The notes beneath the pieces are model-generated. The model did no database searches. It was not told where the DNA came from and was given only the letters and a program-made list of their open reading frames with translations. 64,000 bases of DNA from Linnemannia schmuckeri (lineage: Eukaryota > Mortierellomycota > Mortierellomycetes > Mortierellales > Mortierellaceae): NCBI GenBank assembly GCA_029449235.1, contig JANATG010000005.1, positions 2,480,001-2,544,000 of the forward strand, written 5' to 3'. Shown here piece by piece: positions 1 through 11,245 of the stretch. The position numbers were made by a program, and so were the translations under genes. The number at the start of each line of letters is the position of its first letter. Position 1 is the first letter of the stretch.

Positions 1-2885
1 ATAGCTTGCGTCAGAAGCCCTCTTCCACCCTTTTCATCAGTCTCCTCCTCCTTGACTTTTTTCATCATCTCCAACGACATGCCACTTTCATTTGCAAGTG
101 AATCACCTCCGCCCTCTTCCGTCTTGTCAACACCAGCTGCTGCTGTAGCAGTTGCAGAAGCAGAAGACGCAGCTCGACTCCTCCTCCGACTCGTTAACGA
201 GGGAGCTGGAGGTCGTTTGGCTGGCCAGGGGCGCGGATATAATTCTCGAAGGATGGCGGTGATCCAGTATGAGACATAGCCTAGCTTGCCCAAATCCGAC
301 AATGGTTTCTCTGGCGATCCGACCTTGCCCTCAATCTTTGTCAACTCATAACCTAGCAGGATAGTAAGAAACAACGTAAACAATGACATAGAGGAGTAGA
401 AAATAAACAGGGGTGGAATGCTGGTTAGTACGAAACGTGCCTCTTTCTTTTTCAGTTTGCATTACACACGAACGGGAATAACCGTGAAAAAACACGCATT
501 CCCTCAAGGGCCAAAGAGCATATCGTGATAGGGTTGAGTGTATGCTTGTGTTGAGATGCTATATAAGATCAAATGTAATAGAAGGATGCTAGCAATGGCG
601 CTAGAAAACCGAAACTAGAGAAAAGGGGGACACACTAGTGCCTTCAGTTCCGGGATGGGATGGGATAACGGATGGCATTAACCCTATGCATTCGTCCGAA
701 ACTCAAGCGCTAGTTCACTCACTCAGTCACACCCTCACTCAAAGTCACACCCAGACACTCCAAGAAAATGCCTCACATTCACTTCCAGTCCATAAGATTC
801 CAACGACATCTCTAACCAAACTAGCTCACTATTGATCGTCTTGTTCGCTCAGAAAACAAACAGACAAAACCGAACATGGAGTACAAATTACACACAAACA
901 CGAAAAGGAAAGCAGTGCTAACTAATACAAAAGGAGAGAGAGAGACTTACTGAACTCGATGAGCAGCTTTCCATAGGACTTGCGTTGGAACGGGGGTAGG
1001 ACCAAAATGCAAGCGAGGTTGTATCCGTCGTAGGAGACAATTTCCTATTGTTATAACAAAGGGTCGGGTATCCATGGAAGGTACTTGTGAGCGTGAGTGA
1101 TTTACCAGCGATACAAAGGGAGTCGTTCTTATTTTCAGGAGAAGAGCGAAATAGAGACTGTTGATTCGGGACAAAGGATGTCATTGTGCAGAAAAGTCAA
1201 ATCGCACTAAAAAATTAATTTTTCCCTTTCTCTCTATTGCCTGTATTTTGGGATGAAAAACAAGGGACCCCTCTTTGTCCCTTTTGCCGTCTCCTTTTAG
1301 CCATTCTCACTCATCGTAAATTCATGAATTCGCCCTTTCGGTTTATCGCGGATCATAATATATCCAAACCACACTCACAACGTACACTGCCTCGTGTAGA
1401 AAGGCATGATGATGCACTACTGTGTATTGTATTGTGGACAGATATCGACCACGAGATACACAATTAGAACAAATAAACAAACAAATAAAAAGGCTTGTAA
1501 AATTTACCTTTGAAAAGAAGCCGACAGGTACATCGGCTCGATCCCCGGTCCGGGTCTCTGTCAGAACAAAGAACTGGAACCCAGGCACGTCAAAGTACAG
1601 CGTCTTGTTGTCCAGAAATAGCTTTGCCAGCAGACACAAGTTCTGGCAGTACATCTACCACAATCGTCCGTAGTAAAGTACACATTCGCGTTAGATTTTC
1701 CCTATGCTGATATATTACTTTCCTAACCAACATAGATAATTTCTCCTAAGCGACGATCATAATAAAGTACCTTGTTGGTTTTGCCGTCGACTTTATAGAT
1801 CTTGTTGATCCCCTTGGAATATACAACAGTTCCTGGAGGACGTTTACGCTTGCAAGTTGTCTTTGTATGGGTGATAAAACTCTCCACCGTCCGTATGTAC
1901 TTGAGACAGTACTCACAGATGAACAGCCGTTGGCAGTCCTGATACTCATCTGGGTAGGGTGAATAGTACCATGTCGCAATGTCATACCCTGCATAGAGAA
2001 TCCATTCTACGTTCCTAACTTGCGGGACATCCTCCTCGTCGTGATCGTGTCCGTGTGGGCTAATAGGTTTGATGAAGCTCCCATCTGGGCCGATTTCGCC
2101 TGACCTCTATGTCCAAAAGATATAGCATTTGAGAAAAGCTAAGCGGTTAGGCTTTTCCTCAAAGTAGTCCCATAAATAACTCGTGGGGGTGTGCAGGTTT
2201 GTAGCTACCATGCGGGATGTAGGTCGCTTCATAGACTCAAGAAGGGCGGCGACTTCATCCTTGATGGCTTTGCGTTTCGGCCGTCCTCCTGTCTCAGACG
2301 CGTCAGTTGTTGATGTTGGGCTGCCGGTAGTTGCACTTGACCCTGGTGTTCCTGGTCCTCCTATTATGGTAGGTGTTGCAGCCTTCTTCTGATCCTTGAG
2401 CGCTGTCAGTCGTGTAATATCGACCCATTCGTCCAGTCGTTTGTCCGCTATGTGAAATAATCACAAGGAAATAAAGTGGTGGTGAGAACAGGGTCTAAGC
2501 CGTTTTCTTGCAGCAAGTCCGTCAGCTCCTTGCAGGCGCGGAGTAATAAAAGGAGAGAAACACTACTTACTGCCGTCATAGTGGATATACACAACCGTCT
2601 CCAGTTCGCTGACTCTCTTCCCGAGGACCTCGACCTTGTCTATTACAACAAAAGTTGAATGCAACAGAGAAAGAGTGATTAGAAGCTGAACACAAGAACA
2701 GTCCTGGTCTTGACTAGCATCCCTTTCAACAACGCGCGATTGGTTTGTTGATGTTAGTTTCATGCTTTTCCCTGCATTGGATCCATAACTCTGTGAGACG
2801 TACATTCCCGAAGGTCTTTTCCGATGATGGCATAAAAACCTCCGATCTCGATGGTACCGTCCTTGTCCTTCTTGCTGGATTCCAT
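1..2885 (-). CDS. MYST-family histone acetyltransferase, ESA1/KAT5-like, 3' end outside the window
   Basis: This is the catalytic subunit type that acetylates histone H4/H2A tails in NuA4/Tip60 complexes in the nucleus. Seven exons fit in frame: 2885-2804, 2639-2571, 2447-2209, 2106-1771, 1654-1508, 1044-951 and 352 to the left edge. The N-terminus holds a chromo-barrel domain (KVEVLGKR ... VYIHYDG ... DKRLDEWVDITRL). A linker follows, then a C2HC zinc finger (CEYC ... H ... C) and the MYST core (YCQNLCLLAKLFLDNKTLYF, GFFSK, LACILVLPPFQRKSYGKLLIEF, GSPEKPLSDLG). The catalytic Cys (ACIL) and Glu (SPEK) and the autoacetylated Lys (NKTLY) are present. The acetyl-CoA loop reads QRKSYG where the family has QRxGYG. 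A low-complexity Arg/Ala/Glu insert lies in the C-terminal region before the edge. The ATG at 2885 directly precedes the chromo barrel. Family assignment is certain; ESA1 rather than another chromo-MYST is an inference. Confidence 0.93.
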
Positions 2886-3523
2886 CCTGGACGCGTGGGT
2901 GTTTGTTGGCGACTTGTCACAGACGCAAGAAAGTGATCTCTTGGCCTTTTTAACAGGCCCAAGCTATCTGGGGATAAGCCACACAGGAGTCAATTTTGGT
3001 GGCACTCGATCCCATGCGGGGGTTAACACAACGTATAGAAGTACTGTATATCCAACGGCAGCAGAGAGTGCAGGGTTATTAAAGATGTCCACTGCACGAT
3101 GAATGGAGCTACAGTAGGAGTAGGTGATGTAGCAATACTCCTCTGGCCATGGTTGCCCGCGCTTTACAAAGAGAACACTGATTGACACGGAGGCCATGGT
3201 TTCTTTTGGAACAGAGGACAAAGTCAAAGGCTTTTCATTGGATGACAAAAGTCGACCCTTCTTGGAAACATCCCGACAGACAGAAGGGCATTTGGACAGG
3301 TCGATGACGGCGACCCTTGAAATTTCTTCTTTTTTGTCACAAATTTGCTCACGACTTTCTTTCCGTGTGATTCTTTTTCTGTCTTCTTTTTCTTTCGTTC
3401 TTTTCTTCTTCTTTTGTTCTTTTTCTTCATCCTCTCACACCCTCGCCACCAACTTACCAGGAACTCACCACCAAACTCACCACACGCACAACACACTCAC
3501 CGCCCATAACTCCAATAACAAAG
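2886..3523. promoter_or_regulatory. Divergent intergenic promoter region
   Basis: A 638-base interval separates the start of the acetyltransferase (minus) from the start of the SET-domain gene (plus), so it probably carries both promoters. The part next to the SET gene (about 3320-3440) is a strongly pyrimidine-rich tract (CTTTT/TTCTT runs), as seen before several other genes here. No clear TATA box was seen. Open frames inside it on the minus strand have no recognisable domain and were not annotated. Confidence 0.45.
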
Positions 3524-4546
3524 ATGCCATCAACATACACAAAGGAGGACACCATCACAGACGCAGAGGCCGTCAAGAAGGCATACAAGCCCACACACCC
3601 CGGACTATTCGAAGTCATCTATGCCGAAGGCTCCTTCAACTCTGAACTCGTCGCCTCCAAGGACTATAAGAAGGATGATGTTATTGTTGTTGTTGAGGGG
3701 ACTACTCCTGGACCCAAAAAGTATACCTCTGTTCAAGTCTCGCGGGATCTTCATATTGAACTCAACTCTGACCGTAAGTCCGTCTCTTCTTTCTTTGCTG
3801 GGAATTGGGCTTTCAATCAAGACGAGGACAAAGAAGACGAAAAAGTGCAGGACGGAATGTCGACTCTTGGATAGATAGGCGGAGGATTATTCAGAAGGGC
3901 GCCACTCAAACATGAGTGATCAATGATCCGAGCCGACAAAAAAAGCAATTGAGTATTAACAACCCTTTCTCTGTGTGATATAGTCGTCTTTTTGAACCAC
4001 TCTTGTGACCCTTCGGTCTCCCTCGATACGGACAAGATGCAACTCATCGCTAACAGAGACATCAAGAAAGGTAAACAAACGCAAGGGAGAAGCAACCCAT
4101 GGAGAAGGGAATTATCCCCAAGCACACCACAGAGAACAAGGAACAAAAACAAACGATGAAATCATTCACAACTACTCGCTCACACCAGAATGAAAATACC
4201 CACATTTTCCAAAACCGTGATCCACAAAAAACAAAAGGAGGGAAACCACAGCCACACCTACTAACCACACACGCACCTTTCTTTCACATTTGTTTATGGC
4301 ACATGCGGATATACAACACAAACAGGAGGACCATTGACATTCTTCTACCCATCAAGCGAATGGGAGATGGACCAACCCTTCCCCTGCTGGTGTGGAGCCG
4401 AGAAGTGCTGCAAGAGCATCCAGGGCGCAAAATACTTGCCTACCGAGACTATGGGCCGTTACTATGTCACTTCGCATATCAGAGAATTACTTAACGAGCG
4501 TGGTCCGGAGGCTGCTGTTGCTCCTCCCAAGAAGGCAACGCAATGA
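3524..4546 (+). CDS. Small SET-domain protein with post-SET-like cysteine tail
   Basis: Three exons (3524-3773, 3984-4070, 4326-4546) join in frame to a 185-residue protein. The middle exon carries the SET signature FLNHSCDPS followed by IANRDIKKG. The third exon gives LTFFYPSSEWEMDQPF and then a Cys cluster CWCGAEKCC that resembles a post-SET zinc site. SET domains transfer methyl groups from S-adenosylmethionine to lysines. The short length and the absence of other domains match the stand-alone SET proteins found in many fungi, whose substrates are mostly unknown. The start is the first ATG after the pyrimidine tract, in the context AAAGATGCC. Intron 2 is long (255 bases). An AATAAA-like signal lies near 4606. 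The gene converges on a decayed family A gene. Confidence 0.85.
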
Positions 4547-4686
4547 GTCATGGAGTATGTGTATATCTGCATACCCGTAGCAGTGTGCTTGGATATGAAT
4601 GCGATAATAAAAGTAGCAAAAATACCCCACGCTCTCTCACCTTTTTTTTGAATGCGCTGTTGGCATGATTGCTTTAGATTCAATAG

Positions 4687-5904
4687 TTACAATTTTTTAT
4701 TGTTTAGGGTATGGCTGAACGTTATTGTTGAAGTCGCCACCAGGGACAAGTATCGCTGCTGCTGGGTGTCGAGAGGAATGGAATTTAGATTTTTTGAAAG
4801 AAAGTAAAATAGCGTGAACGTCTCGTATTCTGTTCTGAAATCTCGATGCTCCTCTGTCGTGACTTGAGGTGGCGAGACAGAGGGGATTATCTCCATAACT
4901 TCGCTGCTCTGGGCTATTTGACTGGGCGCCTTGTTCTGCACAGCGATTGTTTCAGAATACGCAAGCGGCAACTCGTTTATGTTTAAGCAAAGAGTCAGGT
5001 CGTTATGATTTCTTCGGCCAGCTGGTTGTTGTCACTTCCAAATACATCGCTATGCAAAGATAACAAGAGCCGTACAGTAGTTTTTTAGTGCCCCTTCCTT
5101 TCTTCGTGTATATGTGCACTGTAACAAGACAATAGTCAAAAGAGAAGTGGAGACCGTCTGCTGCTAAAAGTAAGCAAGCACACGCACCTGGCATTAGCCT
5201 CTGTAGGTGCGATGAGTGGTCGAAAGCGGTTCCCATCTGCAGAGACCTCTTCCGAGTATACAGGTACCGCGTAGACACTTTCTGGTGGTGCGCTTGCTGG
5301 AGTCAACATTACCCTAAAGGAGTCAGATGCTATATAGCAGTTAGTCAGAGGTAAGAAAATACTCCTTTAAATAACCATTGTCCATTGGGGTCAGAAGAAG
5401 GGCCATGCACCATTGCTCGGTGTTTTTGCCGGTGAGCCTCGATGGTGTCGAATAGGTGGAACTCTGCATAGGTGTGTGGGAGGGGTATCCAATGGAGGTC
5501 GGACTTTGGTCGTCGGCTACGACCCCCAAGACCTTGCCAGGCTGATATTTGATGCATACTGGATCAATTCTACGACAGCTAAAGTAATCAGGAACTCGGC
5601 CGTTACCAGTAACAGATAAACTAGGGGTTTAACACAAGAGTCGAATTACTCATCGCTGCGATTGACGAGATGGAATGCCTCAAAAGAAAAGTGATTCGCT
5701 CATTTACAATCGCAATTTAGCATCCCTCGCCCATGCGACGATGACGGTGCCATTCAGTACGCTCGTAGTGTCAGGGAAGGTCTGGAGGATATCGTTCCAG
5801 AGAACAACGTCTTGGCGAGAGTTGAGATGGTAGAGAACTTCCAGTTGTAGGGCTCAGCCAGAAGAATCTCGCTGAAAAGTCTGAAGCCGAGTTTCTTCAG
5901 CCAT
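4687..5904 (-). pseudogene. Family A copy, decayed
   Basis: This is a relic of the ten-copy minus-strand family described at 25277-27633. Exon 1 starts at the ATG at 5904 and matches the family (ETRLQ ... VVLWNDIL ... FPDTTSVLNGTVIV) but has an in-frame TGA where relatives have Arg or Gln after the SSG/PTG motif. Exon 2 (about 5570-5395) gives IDPVCIKYQPGKVLGVV and ends with the hallmark NTEQW. Exon 3 (about 5310-5190) gives a variant of YSEEV ... FRPLIAPTEANAR. A last exon about 5045-4687 would encode an acidic Ser/Gln-rich tail. Apart from the nonsense codon, splice sites and phases are as in intact members, so inactivation may be recent. Confidence 0.75.
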
Positions 5905-6120
5905 ATCATTTGGCAGCAAGAGAATAGAAAAGGAAAATTTAGCTATTCAATGTTTATAAAAAAAAATGATTTTGGCGAAGCTCAATAGCCCTTTACGCCT
6001 TCATTTGTCCTGCAAGGGATGAAATAAAAAAGGCGAGTGGCATGGGAGGAAAACAAGAGATTGTTTATTGTTGCTTCTCTACAGCATACGACGTGCATCG
6101 TCCCCTGGAAACCGGAGGGG

Positions 6121-6517
6121 TTACTCCTCCGACTCAACAACGTCCAGGACTTTGTCAGGGTGATACTTGATACATCTTGGCTCGATGCTAGGATACATCA
6201 GATAATACAAAAAAAGTTCCATCAGTTAGAATGGACAGTAAGAACATAGGCGGCGAAAATGAACTGGTTCATTTCACTGTGAACGAGTTGGCGTAAAGGG
6301 AAGAACTTGAAGAGTCTTACTAGTGCGAGGTGGTGTCTCGTGCTCGAGGGACCACTGTAGTGCCATTGCGGACAGTAGTCATGCGAGGGAAGGCATGGAT
6401 CACGTCATCCCAGAGGACGATGTGCTGTTGAGACTCTGAGTGATAGTACGCTTCGATCTGGAAAACCTGACCGGTGGAGAGTTGACACAGTGACTGAAGA
6501 CGAGTTTCGTCTGTCAT
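6121..6517 (-). pseudogene. Family A copy, truncated to exons 1 and 2
   Basis: Exon 1 (ATG at 6517) encodes TRLQSLCQLSTGQVFQIEA ... HIVLWDDVIHAF ... RARDTTSH and ends in a GTAAGA donor in the family phase. Exon 2 begins after a TAG acceptor near 6208 with IEPRCIKYHPDKVLDVVESEE, then meets a TAA at 6121-6123. Exons 3 and 4 are missing and the next family copy starts about 200 bases downstream, so this unit is a truncated duplicate or an unequal-exchange product. A very short product of about 95 residues could still be made. Confidence 0.65.
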
Positions 6518-7228
6518 TTTTGTACAAGGATGAGTGGTTGGGTGGAAGTGGCGGTGGTGGCAAAAAGAAAGGGAGAGAGAAGCAGGAAGAAAGGTGGCGG
6601 ATGGGAGCGAATGTGAAGGAGAACGAGAATGAAGAAGACGCATGAAATGGGAACAAACGACGAAGTTAATAAAGGCCGACCCAGAGAGTGGCGTGGCGCA
6701 TAAATGGCAAAGCAAATTGACAAAAATGTTCGACTTCAGCCACAACCTCCTTCTTTGCGTTTTGGTGCGTTTTTACAGTTGGATCTTTGACTTCGCTCCT
6801 ACATGCGTGCGTGCTTCTATTTTTTTTCTCGGTTCTATGCTTCTTTCTCGTCCATGTCTCTTCGAACATCTTCGCCTTTTACGATTTGCCTTACTTTCAT
6901 TTTGTCGGCACAATACAAAAAACAAAAAATTCTGCCTTTGATTCTACTGCCTACATCATTGCAGTCTTTGGGTAAGCTGGTGAATACTTTTGTCAAGTGT
7001 AGTTATTTCTTTGCGAGCTGTGTTATCTTCGCAAGAAAATACTCACATAAAAACTCTTGTAAATCACTTCTTGTATATCCCCCTTTTACTTTCGCTCTAA
7101 GCCACTCACCTATCATTCTCCCCCACACCCATTCATTGGCGCACGTCACTCTGCCCTCCGTCCGTCCCCACCTATCTTTCTTGCCACTTCTCCCTGACCT
7201 TGCTTCGAACACCAGAACAAGTCATGAA
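6518..7228. other. Intergenic region between divergent repeat families
   Basis: This stretch separates the family A relic (minus) from the F-box relic (plus). It is T- and CT-rich towards 7228 and holds no ORF with recognisable domains. Frames that read through it into the F-box relic translate leader sequence and are Ser/Phe/Pro-rich, so they were not called. It probably contains the former promoters of both genes. Confidence 0.4.
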
Positions 7229-8610
7229 ATGGATCGCACCCAGCTACGCAAGAACCCGCTCGACCTGACCAAGATCCAAGCCCTTTTTGTTTCATTCCTC
7301 AACCTTAACGAACGCGTCGCCTGCATGCACATCTCACGAGACTGGTTCAGGGACTTTGTCGGCCCTGTCTGGCATACCATCGATCTCGCCAAGGACAAAA
7401 AGTCTGTCGAACTCAGTTCTCTAATCCTCAGCAAGTACGACTACTGCATCCGCCAAGTATTCAACATCTATACACTTGACTATATCAAGCTTTTACGTGA
7501 TCTGAAGCAGAACAACATCGAGTCACCTTCACCATCAACATTGACAGCGTTACCCAGTTCGTCTTCATTTACAGCAACAAAACCACACTCACTGAGTTGG
7601 ATTTTTGAGGACCAACATCCCAGTCACGCTCTATAGTGGGACTGTTGTGATATCGTAATATAAACTTCTGCATGTCGACCGGCTGAACTCGTGCTTTACG
7701 GCTTCCCCTGGCTCCACTATAGGCGAGTCGCATCTGACAAGCCTAACGCTGAATCAAGGCTGCTTTGATCACAAGGATTTCACCAGACTTCTCCAAAGCT
7801 CGCCTATCCTCCGCAATTTGACGTTCTCTAGAGTGATTGTTATGGGTTACAACTCGTCTTGCGAAAAGTTCAAGGGCTCATCTGTCACTTCTCTTCATGC
7901 ATCCTTGGCTGAAATTTGCATATCTCATGCAGACTCTGGGAGGACACTTATTCTGTTACATCAATTCTCACAAGTTCAAGAATGGCATCTCGCGGCCGTC
8001 GATCAACCTAGCATTGGAGCGGCGACATTGGCTTTTGTAGTGAACTCAGAGTATGCTGTCCCCACCTTAAGAGTTCCTGCTTTGATCAGGTTAACAATAT
8101 CGACAAGCTTTCAGATCTACTTGTCGATTGCATCCAATCACTAGAGTCATGCTCTTCTCCGCAAAGAATCTTTCCAAAGGGATGGTCCTCAGCCTTATCA
8201 CCTCCAGGCACACCCTTACCTCAGTCACCGTTATCGACACGTGCGCGAATGCAGCGGTAATGGAGTGGGTGTACCTGATTCCCAATTCTTGTCTGCGTCT
8301 CCAGGTTTTTTCCTGCAAAGAACTTGTAATAGACATGGCCTTTGTCAAGGGGCACGAATGGAGCTGTTACGACTTGAGGCAGCTCCATGTACGATTCAGG
8401 GGACTCGAAGTTTCTCAGCTGATCGACAGGTGCATGAAGATTGTCTCTTTGAATAGACGACGACTTGATGCTCATTTTCCATCTAACGCGCCGACATTGT
8501 CGGATGTCTCTCGCTACTGGTCCCAGTTTGACAAATTGAAGACCGTCAGTTTCGGTGGTAAGATCTACAGTCTCCCATCGCCTACTGTAGTGTGGTCTTT
8601 TCCTGGTTGA
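7229..8610 (+). pseudogene. F-box/LRR-like paralogue 1, decayed
   Basis: From the ATG at 7229 the first 80 codons match the intact paralogue at 11423-12817 (NPLDLTKIQALFVSF ... VSRDWF.DFVGPVWHTIDL). The frame then shifts near 7510 and a TGA replaces the Arg codon of LTELDFRG near 7605. Further segments in other frames (about 7800-8140 and 8128-8610) match the middle and C-terminus of the paralogue (SSVTSLHASLAEI, LLHQFSQ.QEWHL, TFSAKNLS, YLIPNSCLRLQVF, LRQLHVRFRGLE, VSFGGKIYSLP). The whole length is present but broken by at least two frameshifts and a stop. A functional protein is unlikely; a short N-terminal F-box fragment is possible. Confidence 0.8.
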
Positions 8611-9073
8611 AGACCTCTTTTCTTGGGAACGTTTAGAAGAAGTTGTCTCGCTTATTGCTCTCAATTTTCTCGATACTCCCCCTCTTTCTTTTTAATCCTC
8701 TCGAAAGTTACTGTTTTTTCTTTGCGTCTTTTTTCGCTAATATATTTCTCTCTCTCTTTCTCGAGTTTCATCTATGCACAACGAAAACCGAAGAACATAA
8801 AAAAAGTACGCCGTGTCCATCTGTCTACCTTTTCCATCTTTACCTTGACAAACGAAAAGGAAAGCAAGCTCATATAAAGAAAAGATGACGAAAGATACGC
8901 GGCGTTTAGATGACAAGGCAAAATGGCAATCATGTTTTGATTGCTCTCTTCCTGCAGCAATCCACCTTTCCCCTGTGTTTGTGATGCACGCTTGGACTGC
9001 AATTGAGCGTGTTGTGTGTTTTACATGAATAGTCACTGACACTTGCAAGCCTTACCTTATACAGGCCAAATGC

Positions 9074-9081
9074 TATATAAA
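9074..9081 (+). promoter_or_regulatory. TATA box of F-box paralogue 2
   Basis: TATATAAA, preceded by about 170 bases that are clearly homologous to the region before the TATA box of paralogue 3 (shared GTGTTTGTGATGCACGCTT and ACACTTGCAAGCC blocks). The tandem duplication therefore carried the promoter along with the gene. Confidence 0.7.
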
Positions 9082-9090
9082 CTTTTTTAC

Positions 9091-9330
9091 TTTCCTTCCT
9101 TTCTTCCTTCCTTTCTTCCTTCCTTTCTTCCTTCCTTTCTTCCTTCCTTTCTTCCTTCCTTTCTTCCTTCCTTTCTTCCTTCCTTTCTTCCTTCCTTTCT
9201 TCCTTCCTTTCTTCCTTCCTTTCTTCCTTCCTTTCTTCCTTCCTTTCTTCCTTCCTTTCTTCCTTCCTTTCTTCCTTCCTTTCTTCCTTCCTTTCTTCCT
9301 TCCTTTCTTCCTTCCTTTCTTCCTTCCTTC
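9091..9330 (+). repeat. (TTTCTTCCTTCC)n microsatellite, about 20 units
   Basis: An uninterrupted 240-base array of a 12-base pyrimidine unit begins 9 bases after the TATA box of F-box paralogue 2. It should therefore cover the transcription start and 5' leader. The duplicate gene downstream has only about 30 bases of related CTTCC sequence at the same place (11256-11286), so this is a local expansion. Both strands are open but only encode simple FLPS or KGRK repeats. Confidence 0.95.
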
Positions 9331-9465
9331 TCTCACCCCCTTTTCTTACATTTTTTACGCTACTTCACTTACCTCATTTCCAGGTCCATGTAAATCTATC
9401 CCTGGCTAACTTTCTCTCCCCACCATTCCCTCTCTTATCTCTCCCCTCTCACTGGTATTCGAGTC

Positions 9466-10842
9466 ATAAGAATCGACATAGTCAGCAAACCCAAGAGTCC
9501 GCTCGACCTATCTGGGATCCGTGCTATAATTGCCATACACCTTGACCGCGAGGATCTCGTCATCTGCCTGCGCGTATCCCGAGACTGGTTCAAAGACTTT
9601 GTCGGCCCTGTCTGGCATACCATCGATTTCGTCAAGGACAAGAAGTTTGTTGACCTCCCCCGCCAGGTTTTCGCCAAGTATGGCTGCTCAATCTGTCGAG
9701 TACTCAACATCAGTACTTTCAAACATATCAAGGTTCTGCAGCACCCTAAAGTGGATTCTGTCGTGTCTATGAGCGTTGACAACTTTGGCCATCCGTTCGA
9801 TCGAACCCTCATGTTCGACCTGATTCGTCGCTGCAATGCCACACTCGCGGAACTGGACTTTCGTGGGCCAGCGCTATCGTGGTCTTCCGATTTGATAAAG
9901 GACCAGAACGGGAACTATTTGGAGGCCGGCATCCTGACTGCATGCTTGGCGCCGTCCCCCGATGTCTCTGCTATCGGATCTCGCCTGACTAGTCTGAGTC
10001 TAAACCGCATCTGCTTTTCTCACGAAGGGTTCACCAATCTTCTTCAGAACTCTCCCAACCTCCACAAGCTGGCACTCTCTGAAGTGATTGTCTCTCATTA
10101 CTGTGAAGAGTTTGAGGTCTTCAGAGATTCATCTGTCACGTCACTTCACGCATCCCTTGTGGAGATACACATGCCAGATCCAGTATACGGATGTGCGCCC
10201 TCTTTGTTACATCAATTTTCTCGTCTTGAGAAATGGCACATCACCTCTGTCGATCGATCTAAGAACTGGAGCACCGACGCCAATTTCCGTCGCGAGCTCC
10301 GAGAATGCTGCCCTCGTCTCAAGACACTCCAATTTGACCATGTTGCCGATACTGACAAGCTCTCCGATCTACTTTTCGATTCCTTTCGAGAGCCAGAGTC
10401 GTGTACATTCTCCGCCAAGAATATTTCCAACTCGGTGGTCCTCAGTCTGATCTCTCATAACACACTCACCACGATTATCATTACCGACCAATGTACCGAT
10501 GCCACCGCGATGCGATGGTTGTACCTGATCCCCAAGTCTTGCCTGCATCTCGAGGTGCTGTCAATGCGAGACCTTATTCTGGACATAGCGATTGTTAAGG
10601 AACACAAATGGGGTTGTCAGGACTTGCAGGAGCTCCATGTACGCTTCGAGGGACTCGAGGATGCTCAACTCATTAACGTACTTATCAAGGAATGGTATTT
10701 ACAACGGCAGCGGCGTTACTACGCCGGATCTACAGATTCCATTGCAGCTCAGATCTTTCGCCACTTGATAGGTTTCTCCAAATTGACAACGGTCAGTCTC
10801 GGTACCAAGGTCCATTCCCTACCGCGGTCCTGCGGAGAGTGA
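9466..10842 (+). CDS. F-box/LRR-like paralogue 2, initiation codon lost
   Basis: An open frame of 458 sense codons aligns from end to end with paralogue 3. It has an F-box-like N-terminus (KPKSPLDLSGIRAIIAIHLD, VSRDWFKDFVGPVWHTIDF) and leucine-rich repeats up to LTTVSLGTKVHSLP. Where paralogue 3 has the start ATG in GTC-ATG-AGA-ATC-GAC, this copy has GTC-ATA-AGA-ATC-GAC (ATA at 9466-9468). No in-frame ATG lies upstream, and the first one inside is at 9769, after the F-box. Proteins of this type usually recruit substrates to SCF ubiquitin ligases. Without AUG initiation the copy would yield an F-box-less LRR fragment or nothing. No internal stop has accumulated, so the loss is recent, or translation starts at a non-AUG codon. 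Confidence 0.7.
   Translation: MRIDIVSKPKSPLDLSGIRAIIAIHLDREDLVICLRVSRDWFKDFVGPVWHTIDFVKDKKFVDLPRQVFAKYGCSICRVLNISTFKHIKVLQHPKVDSVVSMSVDNFGHPFDRTLMFDLIRRCNATLAELDFRGPALSWSSDLIKDQNGNYLEAGILTACLAPSPDVSAIGSRLTSLSLNRICFSHEGFTNLLQNSPNLHKLALSEVIVSHYCEEFEVFRDSSVTSLHASLVEIHMPDPVYGCAPSLLHQFSRLEKWHITSVDRSKNWSTDANFRRELRECCPRLKTLQFDHVADTDKLSDLLFDSFREPESCTFSAKNISNSVVLSLISHNTLTTIIITDQCTDATAMRWLYLIPKSCLHLEVLSMRDLILDIAIVKEHKWGCQDLQELHVRFEGLEDAQLINVLIKEWYLQRQRRYYAGSTDSIAAQIFRHLIGFSKLTTVSLGTKVHSLPRSCGE
10483..10647 (+). repeat. 165-base tract identical to 12443-12607
   Basis: This segment of F-box paralogue 2 is base-for-base identical to paralogue 3, whereas the sequences on either side differ at many positions, including synonymous sites. 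It encodes the LRR segment around TDATAMRWLYLIPKSCL. A gene-conversion tract is the simplest reading. Confidence 0.85.
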
Positions 10843-11245
10843 TTTGATTATATTTGAAGATCCCCCTTTTTGGAGTGCTGAATTGCATGCTGCCCTGTCA
10901 GTATTGCTCTCTTGTTTTTTTGCACCTTACTTCTCCCAATATTTTTTTTGCCTTCGTGTTTCATCAATGTACAGCGAAGGCTGAATTCACCTTCACCCTT
11001 CTTTCACCTTTTACAATGTTGCCTTGGCAATTGAGAGGTATATTGACTTCATAAAAAAAGAGAACACTGATGGATGATGAAGGGTGTGTGGCTTTGTGGA
11101 TGGCAAATCATATTTGCAATCATGTTTATTTTGCTCTCCTTTTTCTTGTGTTTGTGATGCACGCTTTGGCTGCAATTGAGCCATGTTGTGTTTTACGTGA
11201 ATAGTCAATGACACTTGCAAGCCCTGCTTTACGCAGGTCAAATGG

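Noticed and set aside
1086..1140. Extra small exon in the acetyltransferase gene (reading NDSLCIAG)
   Set aside because: Including it breaks the phase; direct splicing of 1508 to 1044 restores the MYST spacing between FSK and DGYN.
2964..3248. 94-residue minus-strand frame upstream of the acetyltransferase
   Set aside because: It lies in the divergent promoter, has no recognisable domain and cannot be spliced sensibly to the chromo-barrel exon.
9073..9336. Long minus-strand frame made of KGRK repeats and plus-strand frame of FLPS repeats
   Set aside because: Both are translations of the 12-base microsatellite; a repeat with a unit divisible by three stays open without being coding.
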